Shown here piece after piece: positions 41,788 through 50,179 of a stretch of 64,000 nt of DNA (position 1 is the stretch's first letter; each line of letters starts with the position of its first letter). The position numbers and the translations under genes are program-made. The stretch spans positions 186,001 to 250,000 of the forward strand of contig CBDDBK010000004.1 in the NCBI GenBank assembly GCA_965225715.1, given 5' to 3'. This stretch comes from CBDDBK01 sp965225715. GTDB lineage: Bacteria; Bacteroidota; Bacteroidia; Cytophagales; Flammeovirgaceae. The notes under the pieces were generated by a model. That model did not search any database, had not been told where the DNA came from, and saw nothing but the letters and a program-made list of their open reading frames with translations.

Positions 41788-42474
41788 TTAAGCAGGTAGT
41801 TTAGCAATATAAGTATGTACAGCATTTAGCTTATTAAAAAGATCTTGAACCATCTTTTTTGCTTGTTGCATTTCTTGAGAGGTAAAACCAGCTAGCATTT
41901 TTTCCCAAAGTTTATCCTCTTCTTCTTGATGAATTTCATGTCCGGCTTCTGCATCATAGTGCGTTTTTCCAAAAAACTCTAATTTTTCGTAAAGATCTAA
42001 AGATTCTACTATAGGTTTTAATGCTTCACCAAAAGCTGCATAACCTGCTTCTAATACTTCTATAATTAATAGAGTAAAACCTTTTTTAGGATATTGATAG
42101 AAATATCTAAAAACAGTATAGGTTAATTTTCTAATAGCTAGGTAATCTTTATCCCATATCTGAGCAATAACATCTTTAATATTTTTGCTCAAAACACCAT
42201 TAATATTTAGTCTCTCAATATCATTCAAATACCAAATCCAATGTCCAGAGTCTTCTTGACTATGTACATTAAGAATTTTTTGCAATTCTGAATCATCCGT
42301 TTCATCATATATCATATTCATGAGATCCATGAAAGACATAATAAAATAAGATAATGGAAGGATAGCATGCAATTTTTCTTCAAAATCAATGCCTGTATCT
42401 GCAAGATATTTATTTAAAGAATTTTTCTGCAAAGCAATTTCACCTTGCTCAAAAATTTGTTTCAACTGCTTCAT
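41788..42474 (-). CDS. Heme-oxygenase-like diiron-oxidase-fold protein, array member 1
   Basis: A 228-residue all-helical protein of the iron-containing redox enzyme / heme-oxygenase-like group. Likely ligands follow the HDO pattern: D75-x2-H78 (in HSQEDSGHW), E139 or E142 (EVLEAGY) and H172-x3-E176-x2-H179 (THYDAEAGH). The reaction is unknown. It is the last gene of a three-gene tandem array on the minus strand. Codons 1-147 are almost identical to array member 2, while codons 148-228 differ strongly from members 2 and 3. A MITE lies in the spacer upstream. Confidence 0.75.
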   Translation of the reverse strand: MKQLKQIFEQGEIALQKNSLNKYLADTGIDFEEKLHAILPLSYFIMSFMDLMNMIYDETDDSELQKILNVHSQEDSGHWIWYLNDIERLNINGVLSKNIKDVIAQIWDKDYLAIRKLTYTVFRYFYQYPKKGFTLLIIEVLEAGYAAFGEALKPIVESLDLYEKLEFFGKTHYDAEAGHEIHQEEEDKLWEKMLAGFTSQEMQQAKKMVQDLFNKLNAVHTYIAKLPA

Positions 42475-42566
42475 CCTTTTATTTTTAAAATTATTTTAAT
42501 GTAAAAAATCAAGAATTGAGAAAAATTATATGTAAGGTAAAAGTAAATTATTTAAGTTATTATAAT

Positions 42567-42721
42567 CAATACTTCGGTAAATTTTCAAATTTTTAGAGCT
42601 TTATGACCCTAAAAAACCATAAAACACTTATAATCAAATCTTTATAAATTGAAAGGGTTAAAATACAAATTGTTGATTATCAATAATTTATATAAAATTA
42701 AAATTTTTTACCGAAGTATTA
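42567..42721. mobile_element. MITE with CAAYACTTCGGTAAA ends, copy B, inside the diiron-oxidase array
   Basis: The left end CAATACTTCGGTAAA (42567-42581) and right end TTTACCGAAGTATT (42707-42720) are inverted repeats. The interior is the inverted, longer version of 14123-14242. The equivalent spacer between array members 2 and 3 (43424-43522) lacks the element and shows the uninterrupted site TTATTATAATAAAGTAATT. Comparison suggests a short duplication of ATAAT or about 8 bp with one mismatch. Confidence 0.88.
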
Positions 42722-42736
42722 ATAATAATAAAGTAA

Positions 42737-43423
42737 TTATATATAATTACCTACTAAACTAATATGCATAGCATTCAATTTATCAAAAAGGTCATTAACC
42801 ATACTTTCAGCTTTTTTCATTTCTTGAGCATCAAAATTAGATGTCATCTTATGCCAGAGTTCATATCTATCTATTTGATGTACCTCATGTTCTCTTTCTG
42901 CATCAGCATGGGTTTTTCCAAAAAATTTAAGCGTATTATATAAATTCATCTCTTTAACAGCAGGTTCTAATGCTTCACTAAAAGCAGCATAACCTGCTTC
43001 TAATACTTCTATAATTAATAGAGTAAAACCTTTTTTAGGATATTGATAGAAATATCTAAAAACAGTATAAGTTAATTTTCTAATAGCTAGGTAATCTTTA
43101 TCCCATATCTGAGCGATAACATCTTTAATATTTTTGCTCAAAACACCATTAATATTTAGTCTCTCAATATCATTCAAATACCAAATCCAATGTCCAGAGT
43201 CTTCTTGACTATGTACATTAAGAATTTTTTGCAATTCTGAATCATCCGTTTCATCGTATATAACTTGCATGAGATCCATGAAAGACATAATAAAATAAGA
43301 TAATGGAAGGATAGCATGCAATTTTTCTTCAAAATCAATGCCTGTATCTGCAAGATATTTATTTAAAGAATTTTTCTGCAAAGCAATTTCACCTTGCTCA
43401 AAAATTTGTTTCAGCTGCTTCAT
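42737..43423 (-). CDS. Heme-oxygenase-like diiron-oxidase-fold protein, array member 2 (chimera)
   Basis: Also 228 residues, with ligands D75, H78, E139/E142, H172, E176 and H179 kept (THADAEREH in the last helix). Its first 51 codons and its upstream spacer match member 1, while everything from codon 52 to the stop and beyond matches member 3. The switch lies at about 43270/43271, within CTTGCAT|GAGATCC. It therefore looks like the product of unequal crossing-over between the outer two genes. All residues needed for the fold are retained, so it is likely functional. Confidence 0.75.
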   Translation of the reverse strand: MKQLKQIFEQGEIALQKNSLNKYLADTGIDFEEKLHAILPLSYFIMSFMDLMQVIYDETDDSELQKILNVHSQEDSGHWIWYLNDIERLNINGVLSKNIKDVIAQIWDKDYLAIRKLTYTVFRYFYQYPKKGFTLLIIEVLEAGYAAFSEALEPAVKEMNLYNTLKFFGKTHADAEREHEVHQIDRYELWHKMTSNFDAQEMKKAESMVNDLFDKLNAMHISLVGNYI

Positions 43424-43522
43424 CGTTTTATTTTTAAAATTATTTTAATGTAAAAAATCAAGAATTGAGAAAAATTATATGTAAGGCAAAAGTAAATTAT
43501 TTAAGTTATTATAATAAAGTAA

Positions 43523-44209
43523 TTATATATAATTACCTACTAAACTAATATGCATAGCATTCAATTTATCAAAAAGGTCATTAACCATACTTTCAGCTTT
43601 TTTCATTTCTTGAGCATCAAAATTAGATGTCATCTTATGCCAGAGTTCATATCTATCTATTTGATGTACCTCATGTTCTCTTTCTGCATCAGCATGGGTT
43701 TTTCCAAAAAATTTAAGTGTATTATATAAATTCACCTCTTTAACAGCAGGTTCTAATGCTTCACTAAAAGCAGCATAACCTGCTTCTAATACTTCTATAA
43801 TTAATAGAGTAAAACCTTTTTTAGGATATTGATAGAAATATCTAAAAACAGTATAAGTTAATTCTCTAATAGCTAGGTAATCTTTATCCCATATCTGAGC
43901 GATAACATCTTTAATATTTTTGCTCAAAACACCATTAATATTTAGTCTCTCAATATCATTCAAATACCAAATCCAATGTCCAGAGTCTTCTTGACTATGT
44001 ACATTAAGAATTTTTTGCAATTCTGAATCATCCGTTTCATCGTATATAACTTGCATTAGATCCATAAAAGACATAATAAAATAAGATAATGGAAGGATAG
44101 CATGAAGCTTGTCTTCCAATATTATATTTTTATCTAAAAAATAATGGGTTAAAATATTTTTTTTTAGCTCTTTTTTTCTTTTTTCAAAAACTTCCTTTAA
44201 ATGTTTCAT
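43523..44209 (-). CDS. Heme-oxygenase-like diiron-oxidase-fold protein, array member 3
   Basis: The first gene of the array in the direction of transcription, 228 residues, same ligand set as member 2. The first 37 codons (MKHLKEVFEKRKKELKK) are unlike members 1 and 2, and so is the upstream DNA, so this copy probably has its own promoter. From codon 38 on it differs from member 2 at only a few positions, for example Glu for Lys at 116 and Val for Met in the KEVNLY segment. The 99-bp spacer to member 2 is the empty version of the MITE target. Confidence 0.75.
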   Translation of the reverse strand: MKHLKEVFEKRKKELKKNILTHYFLDKNIILEDKLHAILPLSYFIMSFMDLMQVIYDETDDSELQKILNVHSQEDSGHWIWYLNDIERLNINGVLSKNIKDVIAQIWDKDYLAIRELTYTVFRYFYQYPKKGFTLLIIEVLEAGYAAFSEALEPAVKEVNLYNTLKFFGKTHADAEREHEVHQIDRYELWHKMTSNFDAQEMKKAESMVNDLFDKLNAMHISLVGNYI

Positions 44210-44238
44210 TATTTTATTTTACTTAGTAATTGATATTG

Positions 44239-44382
44239 ATGTTATGCAACTTGAGTAGAATTTGAATTTATATGCTCTAAATATATTTTTTATATTTTTG
44301 TAACTTATTGATTAAAAATATCTTTTTGGATTAAATACAAAAAATAATTTTAAATGCTTTAAACTTCTGTTTTGCATAACAT
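44239..44382. repeat. Inverted repeat pair ATGTTATGCAA
   Basis: ATGTTATGCAA (44239-44249) and its exact complement (44372-44382) enclose 122 bp of AT-rich non-coding DNA just upstream of the diiron-oxidase array. It could be a small mobile element or paired operator sites. No coding capacity is seen. Confidence 0.45.
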
Positions 44383-44396
44383 GAACTGTGTAATTC

Positions 44397-44426
44397 AAAC
44401 CCTAAAAATTCTCATGTTTAGGGTTT
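44397..44426. terminator. Hairpin downstream of the cyclophilin gene
   Basis: A 10-bp perfect stem AAACCCTAAA / TTTAGGGTTT (44397-44406, 44417-44426) lies 32 bp past the cyclophilin stop on the minus strand. No T run follows, so it is an atypical terminator or an RNA-stabilising hairpin. Confidence 0.45.
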
Positions 44427-44458
44427 AATATATTGATAATTAATAATTTATATATAAA

Positions 44459-45343
44459 TTATTTATAAACATCAGGATATTTTTCTTTCAAAACTGATTT
44501 CTTTACAATTTCTAAAGAACACATTATTCTAACATCTTCATTTGGCCTATCTTGATTATTAGTTTCAACAGAAGCTAGTTTATCTATAATGTCTAATCCT
44601 TCTACCACTTGACCAAAAACAGTATACTCACCATCTAAAGGATAGTATCCTCCAGTAGATGTATAAACATCTATTTGTTCTTGACTAAGCGACTTATCTA
44701 TTTTTACATTAAAAGTTTTTTCAACAGTATCTTTTTTACTCAATATATAATCGTAAATAATAGCTTGATCTTGAGAAGCTTGAACAGCACTAAACTCTTC
44801 TACTAAACTTGTGTTTGTAGAATCTTGAAGCATAGACTGGAAATAAGTATATAGTTTTCTAATGTCCAATTTTGCTTGTTCCAATTCTTCTTGAGTAAAG
44901 GTTTTACCTTGTACAATATAAAATTGGCTACCGCTAGATTCTTTTTCTGGGTTTTGGTTATCACCTAATCTGGCTGCAGCTAAAGCCCCTTTTTTGTGAA
45001 ATAAGTTAGAATTTATTTCAGCAGGAATCTTATATCCTGGTCCACCACCGCCCAAAGGCTGACTTTTACCTGCATTTTTAGATTCAGGGTCTCCTCCTTG
45101 TATCATAAAATCTTTAATAACACGGTGAAAAAGTAAGCTATCATAAAATCCTTCTCTAACAAGTTTGATAAAGTTTTCTTTATGTTGAGGTGTTTGGTCG
45201 TATAAAAGTACCTTCATATCTCCTAATTTAGTTGAAATAATAACAAGGTAATCTTCATTAGCACCAGCTTCCCTGTTCGGGTTATTAGATACACAACCAA
45301 TAGTAAGAAAAAGTAGAGTAAAAAATAGGTAGTAATAATGCAT
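44459..45343 (-). CDS. Cyclophilin-type peptidyl-prolyl isomerase lipoprotein
   Basis: A 294-residue protein with a lipoprotein signal (FLTIGC, Cys at about residue 17). The cyclophilin core has ENFIKLVREGFYDSLLFHRVI, FMIQGGDPE and GSQFYIVQG, and closes with YTVFGQVVEGLDIIDKLA. An insert of about 75 residues (TFTQEELEQ to QEQIDVY) splits the domain after the FYIVQG strand, a form common in Bacteroidota. It would catalyse proline isomerisation in the periplasm. The conserved Arg and Phe of FHRV and the FxxxQG region are kept, so it should be active. Confidence 0.93.
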   Translation of the reverse strand: MHYYYLFFTLLFLTIGCVSNNPNREAGANEDYLVIISTKLGDMKVLLYDQTPQHKENFIKLVREGFYDSLLFHRVIKDFMIQGGDPESKNAGKSQPLGGGGPGYKIPAEINSNLFHKKGALAAARLGDNQNPEKESSGSQFYIVQGKTFTQEELEQAKLDIRKLYTYFQSMLQDSTNTSLVEEFSAVQASQDQAIIYDYILSKKDTVEKTFNVKIDKSLSQEQIDVYTSTGGYYPLDGEYTVFGQVVEGLDIIDKLASVETNNQDRPNEDVRIMCSLEIVKKSVLKEKYPDVYK

Positions 45344-45472
45344 TATGCAATTATGTTTAATTAAATTATAAAAATAAAATCATATTAAATCCAATAATAA
45401 AAAAAAGTTCAAATACAAAAAAATACTTTTGCTATATATTTTTTTAAAATTTTACAATAATAAAATAATTAT

Positions 45473-45665
45473 GGTGGTGTCGCAAAAAATAGAATAGCAA
45501 ATCCTACAATAGTCTTTTTAACCTTTTTTACATAAATAAAAGAAAAGCTCATCAATTTCTATATTGTCGTAAAGGTACTTGCTTTACTTTGATTTTGACT
45601 TTTATCTTTTCTAAATATTTAAATATCAAAAGTGTTTTTTTAATCATACCTTCGGCAACACCACC
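45473..45665 (-). mobile_element. IS1-family internal-deletion derivative (MITE-like)
   Basis: Both ends are of IS1 type: GGTGGTGTCGCAAAA at 45473 on the plus strand and GGTGGTGTTGCCGAAGGTAT read from 45665 on the minus strand. The leader (CTTTTGATATTTAAATATTT) matches that of the 30300-30516 relic, but insA and insB are gone, leaving 193 bp. No 8-9 bp target duplication is recognisable. It lies upstream of the cyclophilin gene and downstream of the propeller gene. Confidence 0.65.
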
Positions 45666-45697
45666 AATCTTTTTCCTTTAAAAAAATAAACTAATTT

Positions 45698-48600
45698 TTA
45701 CTCTAAACTTATAATTTCATAATCTTGAATGAGAATAAGCCCAAGTTTATCGACTTTTTCTTTATACGTTTTCCAGTCATTTTCAAAAAAAGTATTGACC
45801 TTTTCTAATCCAGCCTTAACCTTATTTTCTACATTTTTAAAAATACCTTTTTGTGTTTGATAAGGTTTTCCCTTTATTAGTGCCAAGCGGTAGCTCGCAT
45901 TTTGAAGCTCATCATTGATAAAGTCACTAGAACGAAAAATACCTTGTATAGATTTATCAGGATAGTATAAATCATGAAGAGTTTTGAGTTGTTTTTTAAT
46001 TTTTATTTGAGCATCTTCAAAAGCTTTATCGCTTTTGTCTTGTTTTTTACTCAAATTACCTAAATGTTTAACAATTTTATCAGCTTCTCGGAGTCTATCT
46101 GCAGCCTGTGTAGATAGTTTAACCATTTTCTCAAACTTTTCGATGATATTAAATTGCGTTTGAAGTTCTGAAGGATCAATTTCAATTCTTGGATCTGGTA
46201 AAACTTTTACCAAAGTTGAAACAGTATCTTTAGCATAAATAACGCGTATTTTATAGGTATCTGGCATAACCCAATAGCCCCCACGCTTGGGTTTTTTGAC
46301 CTTAGGTTTTGGAGTCTTAGGGTAGCGAAAAGCATCTCTGCTTAAATCCCAACTAAAGCGGTTGAAACCCAAATGTGCTGTTGGTTCTAAAGTACGAATG
46401 ATTTTCCCATTTTTATCTAAAACCTCAACTTTAAGGGTATCTTTTTCTTTTGTTTTATCTTTAACCAGAGTGCCATCAGGATTTAAAAAATCTTTAATAT
46501 AATAGGTTATCAAAGCCCCATAATCTTTATTTTTCCCTTTATAAATAGCATCGGCAGAAAATCGAGTACCAAGAGCTTCTTTATAATAAACTTGGTGGGC
46601 ATTATTGGGTTGAAAAACATGTAAAGATTGGTTTAAGATATTTTTATCCTTTGTTAAAGCACGTAAAGGTTTAATATCATCTAAAATAAAAATACTTCTT
46701 CCAAAAGTACCAACAACCAAATCGTGGTCTCTTGGATGAATGACCATATCCATAGTCGAAGCTGTTGGATAAGCTTTATGTGTCCAACGATTCCAGTTTT
46801 TACCAGCATCAAAACTGACATATAAACCAAATTCTGTTCCTAAAAACATCAAATTGGGTTCTTCCAAATCTTGAGCAAATGATAAACAATAGCCCCAAAC
46901 TTTATTTTTATCAACCAAAGCTTGCCAAGTTTTACCAAAATCTTTGGTATGAAATAGGTAAGGTGTCCAATTATTTCGTCTATAATCATTAATAACTACA
47001 AAAGCTTCGCTTTCACTATATTTAGAAGCATGTACTTGGGTTACCCAACTCGCTTGAGGGGGTAAATTAGGGGTACTTCTATTTTTATTTTTCTTGGAAA
47101 ATTGAGGCTTATAAAGATTTAATGCTACATTTTCCCAATTTTTTCCGCCATCTTTGCTCATTTGAATATTTCCGTCATCAGTACCGACCCATAACAATCC
47201 TTTCTTAATTGGGCTTGGTGAAATACTAGTAATAGTTGTATGGTTTTCGGCATTAGTAACATCATAAGTTAAACCACCACTTTGGTCTTGTTTTTGTTTT
47301 GAAGTGTCATTGCTGGTTAAGTCTGGTGAAATAGTTTGCCATGTTTTACCTTGATCACTGGTTTTGTGAACAAATTGACTACCATAATAAATAGTTCCTT
47401 TTTCTATAGGGTCTGCTGCGATACCTGCACTCCAGTTAAAACGAAGTTTTTTTCCGGAAGGATCGTCAGGACGGATATAATCTTGCTGTCCTGTTTTTAA
47501 ATCAACATGTAGTAAATTACCACCTTGCCACATGCTGTATAAATAGCGAGAATCTATAGGATCAGGTACTACATCAAAACCATCTCCAAAAGAGACTTCA
47601 TCCCATTCTGCGTTTCGTATACCTCCACTTTTCCATACTTTGCTCGGTCCTCTCCAAGAACCATTATCTTGCATACCGCCTAAAACGTTATAAGGCTGTT
47701 CCATATCTATAGCAATATGATAAAACTGTCCTACGGGCAAGTTTTCGATAAAACGCCATGTTTTACCTCGATCATAGCTTATAGCGGCACCGCCATCATT
47801 GCCATTAATGATAAAATTAGGGTTTTTAGGGTGTATCCACCAAGCATGATGATCACCATGTACCCTGTCCCAACCTAAAAGGGTTTTAAAGGTTTTACCT
47901 CCATCATCACTGACTTTAACATTTGAGAATACATTATACAAGCGGTTTTCATTTTTGGTATCTACAAAGATATCGCCATAATAAAAGGGGCGATCACCGA
48001 TGTCTGTATCGTTTATTTTAGTCCACTTTTCGCCTCCATCTATAGAAGCATATAAAGCATTTTTTTTTGATTCTATAAGCGCATATATATGATCCGGATT
48101 GGAGGGAGCAATTGCTAAACCTGTTCTACCTAATTCTCCTTTAGGAATACCATTTTTTTGAGGTTCTAGTTTTTTCCAATTATCGCCTCCATCTAAAGTT
48201 ATATAAATACCAGAACCTTTTCCTCCAGATTTAAAAAACCAAGGCCAGCGACGGTATTCCCACATAGCCACAATAATTTTATTCGGGTTGCTAGGATCGA
48301 TAACCATATCGCCTACGCCTGTTCTTTGATTGATATAAAGAATTTTTTTCCACGTTTTCCCGCCATCAACCGTTTTATAAAGACCTCTTTCTTTAGAATC
48401 GCCCCAAGCCGAGCCAATAGCCCCGACATAGATCGTATTTCGATCATGAGGATCTATAAAAATACGATGAATATTTCGAGTCTTATCCAAACCAAGATGT
48501 ACCCATGTCTTTCCACCATCAATACTTTTATAAACCCCATTACCGCTACTTTGGCTATTTCTAGGATTGCCTTCGCCTGTTCCGACCCAAAGTTCTGAAG

Positions 48601-48901
48601 GATTATTTTGATTAATAGTTAAAGCCCCAATAGAACCTACGGCTTCTTTTTCAAAAATAGGCTCCCAAACATTGCCACCACCTGTTGACTTCCATACTCC
48701 TCCTGAAGCTGTACCTAAATAAATAATATGGGGTTGTTTATGAACGACATCTATTGTTGTAACACGTCCACTCATTCCCGCAGGACCTATGTTCCTCGGG
48801 GCATAGTGTTCCAGTTTTTTCATATCTAACTTTTGAGCTTGAAGCGAAAAAACATGTAAAATGACAAATAAGCTAAAAATGTACAGTAATTTTTGATTCA
48901 T
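45698..48901 (-). CDS. Secreted BNR / VPS10-like beta-propeller protein
   Basis: A 1067-residue protein with a signal peptide (ending SLQAQ). At least ten Asp-box repeats of the form S/T-x-D-x-G-x-x-W/F occur between residues about 65 and 720, for example SIDGGKTW, TVDGGKTW, TLDGGDNW, SDDGGKTF, TSDQGKTW and SFDAGKNW. They make sortilin-type propellers. The C-terminal 300 residues include a Lys/Pro-rich segment (YPKTPKPKVKKPKRGG), an Ig-like part and a helical tail. This long form is frequent in Bacteroidota and is often annotated as glycosyl hydrolase, but no catalytic residues are evident. A role in binding or degrading extracellular polymers is inferred. The gene stands alone. Confidence 0.88.
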   Translation of the reverse strand: MNQKLLYIFSLFVILHVFSLQAQKLDMKKLEHYAPRNIGPAGMSGRVTTIDVVHKQPHIIYLGTASGGVWKSTGGGNVWEPIFEKEAVGSIGALTINQNNPSELWVGTGEGNPRNSQSSGNGVYKSIDGGKTWVHLGLDKTRNIHRIFIDPHDRNTIYVGAIGSAWGDSKERGLYKTVDGGKTWKKILYINQRTGVGDMVIDPSNPNKIIVAMWEYRRWPWFFKSGGKGSGIYITLDGGDNWKKLEPQKNGIPKGELGRTGLAIAPSNPDHIYALIESKKNALYASIDGGEKWTKINDTDIGDRPFYYGDIFVDTKNENRLYNVFSNVKVSDDGGKTFKTLLGWDRVHGDHHAWWIHPKNPNFIINGNDGGAAISYDRGKTWRFIENLPVGQFYHIAIDMEQPYNVLGGMQDNGSWRGPSKVWKSGGIRNAEWDEVSFGDGFDVVPDPIDSRYLYSMWQGGNLLHVDLKTGQQDYIRPDDPSGKKLRFNWSAGIAADPIEKGTIYYGSQFVHKTSDQGKTWQTISPDLTSNDTSKQKQDQSGGLTYDVTNAENHTTITSISPSPIKKGLLWVGTDDGNIQMSKDGGKNWENVALNLYKPQFSKKNKNRSTPNLPPQASWVTQVHASKYSESEAFVVINDYRRNNWTPYLFHTKDFGKTWQALVDKNKVWGYCLSFAQDLEEPNLMFLGTEFGLYVSFDAGKNWNRWTHKAYPTASTMDMVIHPRDHDLVVGTFGRSIFILDDIKPLRALTKDKNILNQSLHVFQPNNAHQVYYKEALGTRFSADAIYKGKNKDYGALITYYIKDFLNPDGTLVKDKTKEKDTLKVEVLDKNGKIIRTLEPTAHLGFNRFSWDLSRDAFRYPKTPKPKVKKPKRGGYWVMPDTYKIRVIYAKDTVSTLVKVLPDPRIEIDPSELQTQFNIIEKFEKMVKLSTQAADRLREADKIVKHLGNLSKKQDKSDKAFEDAQIKIKKQLKTLHDLYYPDKSIQGIFRSSDFINDELQNASYRLALIKGKPYQTQKGIFKNVENKVKAGLEKVNTFFENDWKTYKEKVDKLGLILIQDYEIISLE

Positions 48902-49190
48902 GATACTAGTTTAAATTATGAACTATAAATTTATGTATAATTACGAATTGAAAATGATATAAATTATAATACTGAAAAACCTAATATATAATAATTTAAC
49001 GAATTAAAAAAATATTTAGATCCTTATATTTTAATTGCAAATTTTATTATGGTCTTCACTAATGTGCATTTTTTGTAATAATTTGATTATCATATATTTA
49101 AAATTAAATTATTTAAACTTTTTTACTCATGTTAGGCAAAAGTAAAAAGTATGGGCAAAAATATCTAATTTTAGGGTTGGATAAACTGTT
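48902..49190. other. Gene-free part of the divergent region upstream of hisA
   Basis: AT-rich sequence between the propeller gene start and the hisA promoter. It includes TTGATTATCAT (49082-49092), a near match to the recurring palindrome TTGATNATCAA. No gene is visible. Confidence 0.4.
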
Positions 49191-49224
49191 TTTGTCAAAC
49201 TCTATCAATTTTTTAATACCTTTG
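49191..49224 (+). promoter_or_regulatory. Bacteroidota-type promoter of hisA
   Basis: TTTG (49191-49194) and TACCTTTG (49217-49224) are separated by 22 bp and fit the TTTG / TAnnTTTG consensus of the major sigma factor. Transcription would start near 49231, leaving a leader of about 95 nt before the hisA ATG. Confidence 0.75.
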
Positions 49225-49325
49225 CATTTTTCCAAATAACCTTGTTTTTAAATATAAGCAGAGAATATTTTCTCAATATCAACAAATTAACTATTTTTTT
49301 AAAAAACTCTTTCAATACGATTAAC

Positions 49326-50057
49326 ATGCAAATTATTCCAGCTATAGACATTATTGATGGTCAATGTGTTAGGCTTAAACAAGGTGACTTTTTACGACGC
49401 ACTGTTTATGCTAAAGATCCTCTTGTTATGGCTAAAGAATTTGAAAGCTGGGGGATTAAACGCCTTCATCTTGTAGATCTTGACGGTGCTAAAGCTAAAA
49501 AAGTTATTAATTATAGATCTTTAGAAAGAATTGCCGGACAAACAAATCTAATTATAGATTTTGGCGGAGGGGTGCAAACAGAAATGGAAGTTAAACAGGT
49601 TTTTGAAGCAGGAGCAAAAATGATTAATTGTGGAAGCATAGCTATTAAATCGCCTAAGCTTTTTGAAAAATGGCTAGAAAAATTTGGGCATAAACATTTT
49701 ATTTTAGCTGCTGATTTTAAAAATGATTATATCTTAATCAATGGTTGGTTGGAAAAAACGCAAGTTAAATTATTTGATTTTATTAACTATTTTGTAAAAA
49801 AAGGACTTAAAAAGGTTTTGGCAACCGATATTAGTAAAGATGGTATGATGCAAGGCATAGCTGAACAAACTTATAAAAACCTGCTTGATAAAATTCCAAA
49901 CCTTCAACTTATTGCTAGTGGCGGTGTAAAAAATAAACATGATTTAAAAGTTTTAAGCCAAATAAATATGCACGGCGTAATTTTGGGAGAAGCTCTTTAT
50001 CAAAAACAGATTACTGAAAAAGATTTAAAATCTTATATTTCAGCAACTAAGAACTAA
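49326..50057 (+). CDS. hisA: Phosphoribosylformimino-5-aminoimidazole carboxamide ribotide isomerase
   Basis: Fourth step of histidine synthesis, the ProFAR isomerase. The start is the ATG at 49326 (MQIIPAIDIIDG with catalytic Asp8); the frame is open a further 28 codons upstream but inside the leader. FGGGVQ and ATDISKDGMM (second catalytic Asp) and SGGVKN complete the (beta-alpha)8 phosphate sites. 243 residues is normal. Other his genes, which usually flank it (hisH, hisF), are absent here. Confidence 0.96.
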   Translation: MQIIPAIDIIDGQCVRLKQGDFLRRTVYAKDPLVMAKEFESWGIKRLHLVDLDGAKAKKVINYRSLERIAGQTNLIIDFGGGVQTEMEVKQVFEAGAKMINCGSIAIKSPKLFEKWLEKFGHKHFILAADFKNDYILINGWLEKTQVKLFDFINYFVKKGLKKVLATDISKDGMMQGIAEQTYKNLLDKIPNLQLIASGGVKNKHDLKVLSQINMHGVILGEALYQKQITEKDLKSYISATKN

Positions 50058-50179
50058 AAAGGTTAAAAACACTGAAAACCAAGATGTTAAATTAGAAAAA
50101 CTCAAAATGATAAATATTTAATAATCAAACTGTTGCTATTAAAAAAGATATAAAAAGAGCTCAAAAGTCTAAAATATTT

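Noticed and set aside
49242..49325. 28-residue N-terminal extension of HisA
   Set aside because: HisA proteins start at the MxIIPAIDxxxG segment, and the upstream codons lie in the leader just after a good promoter.
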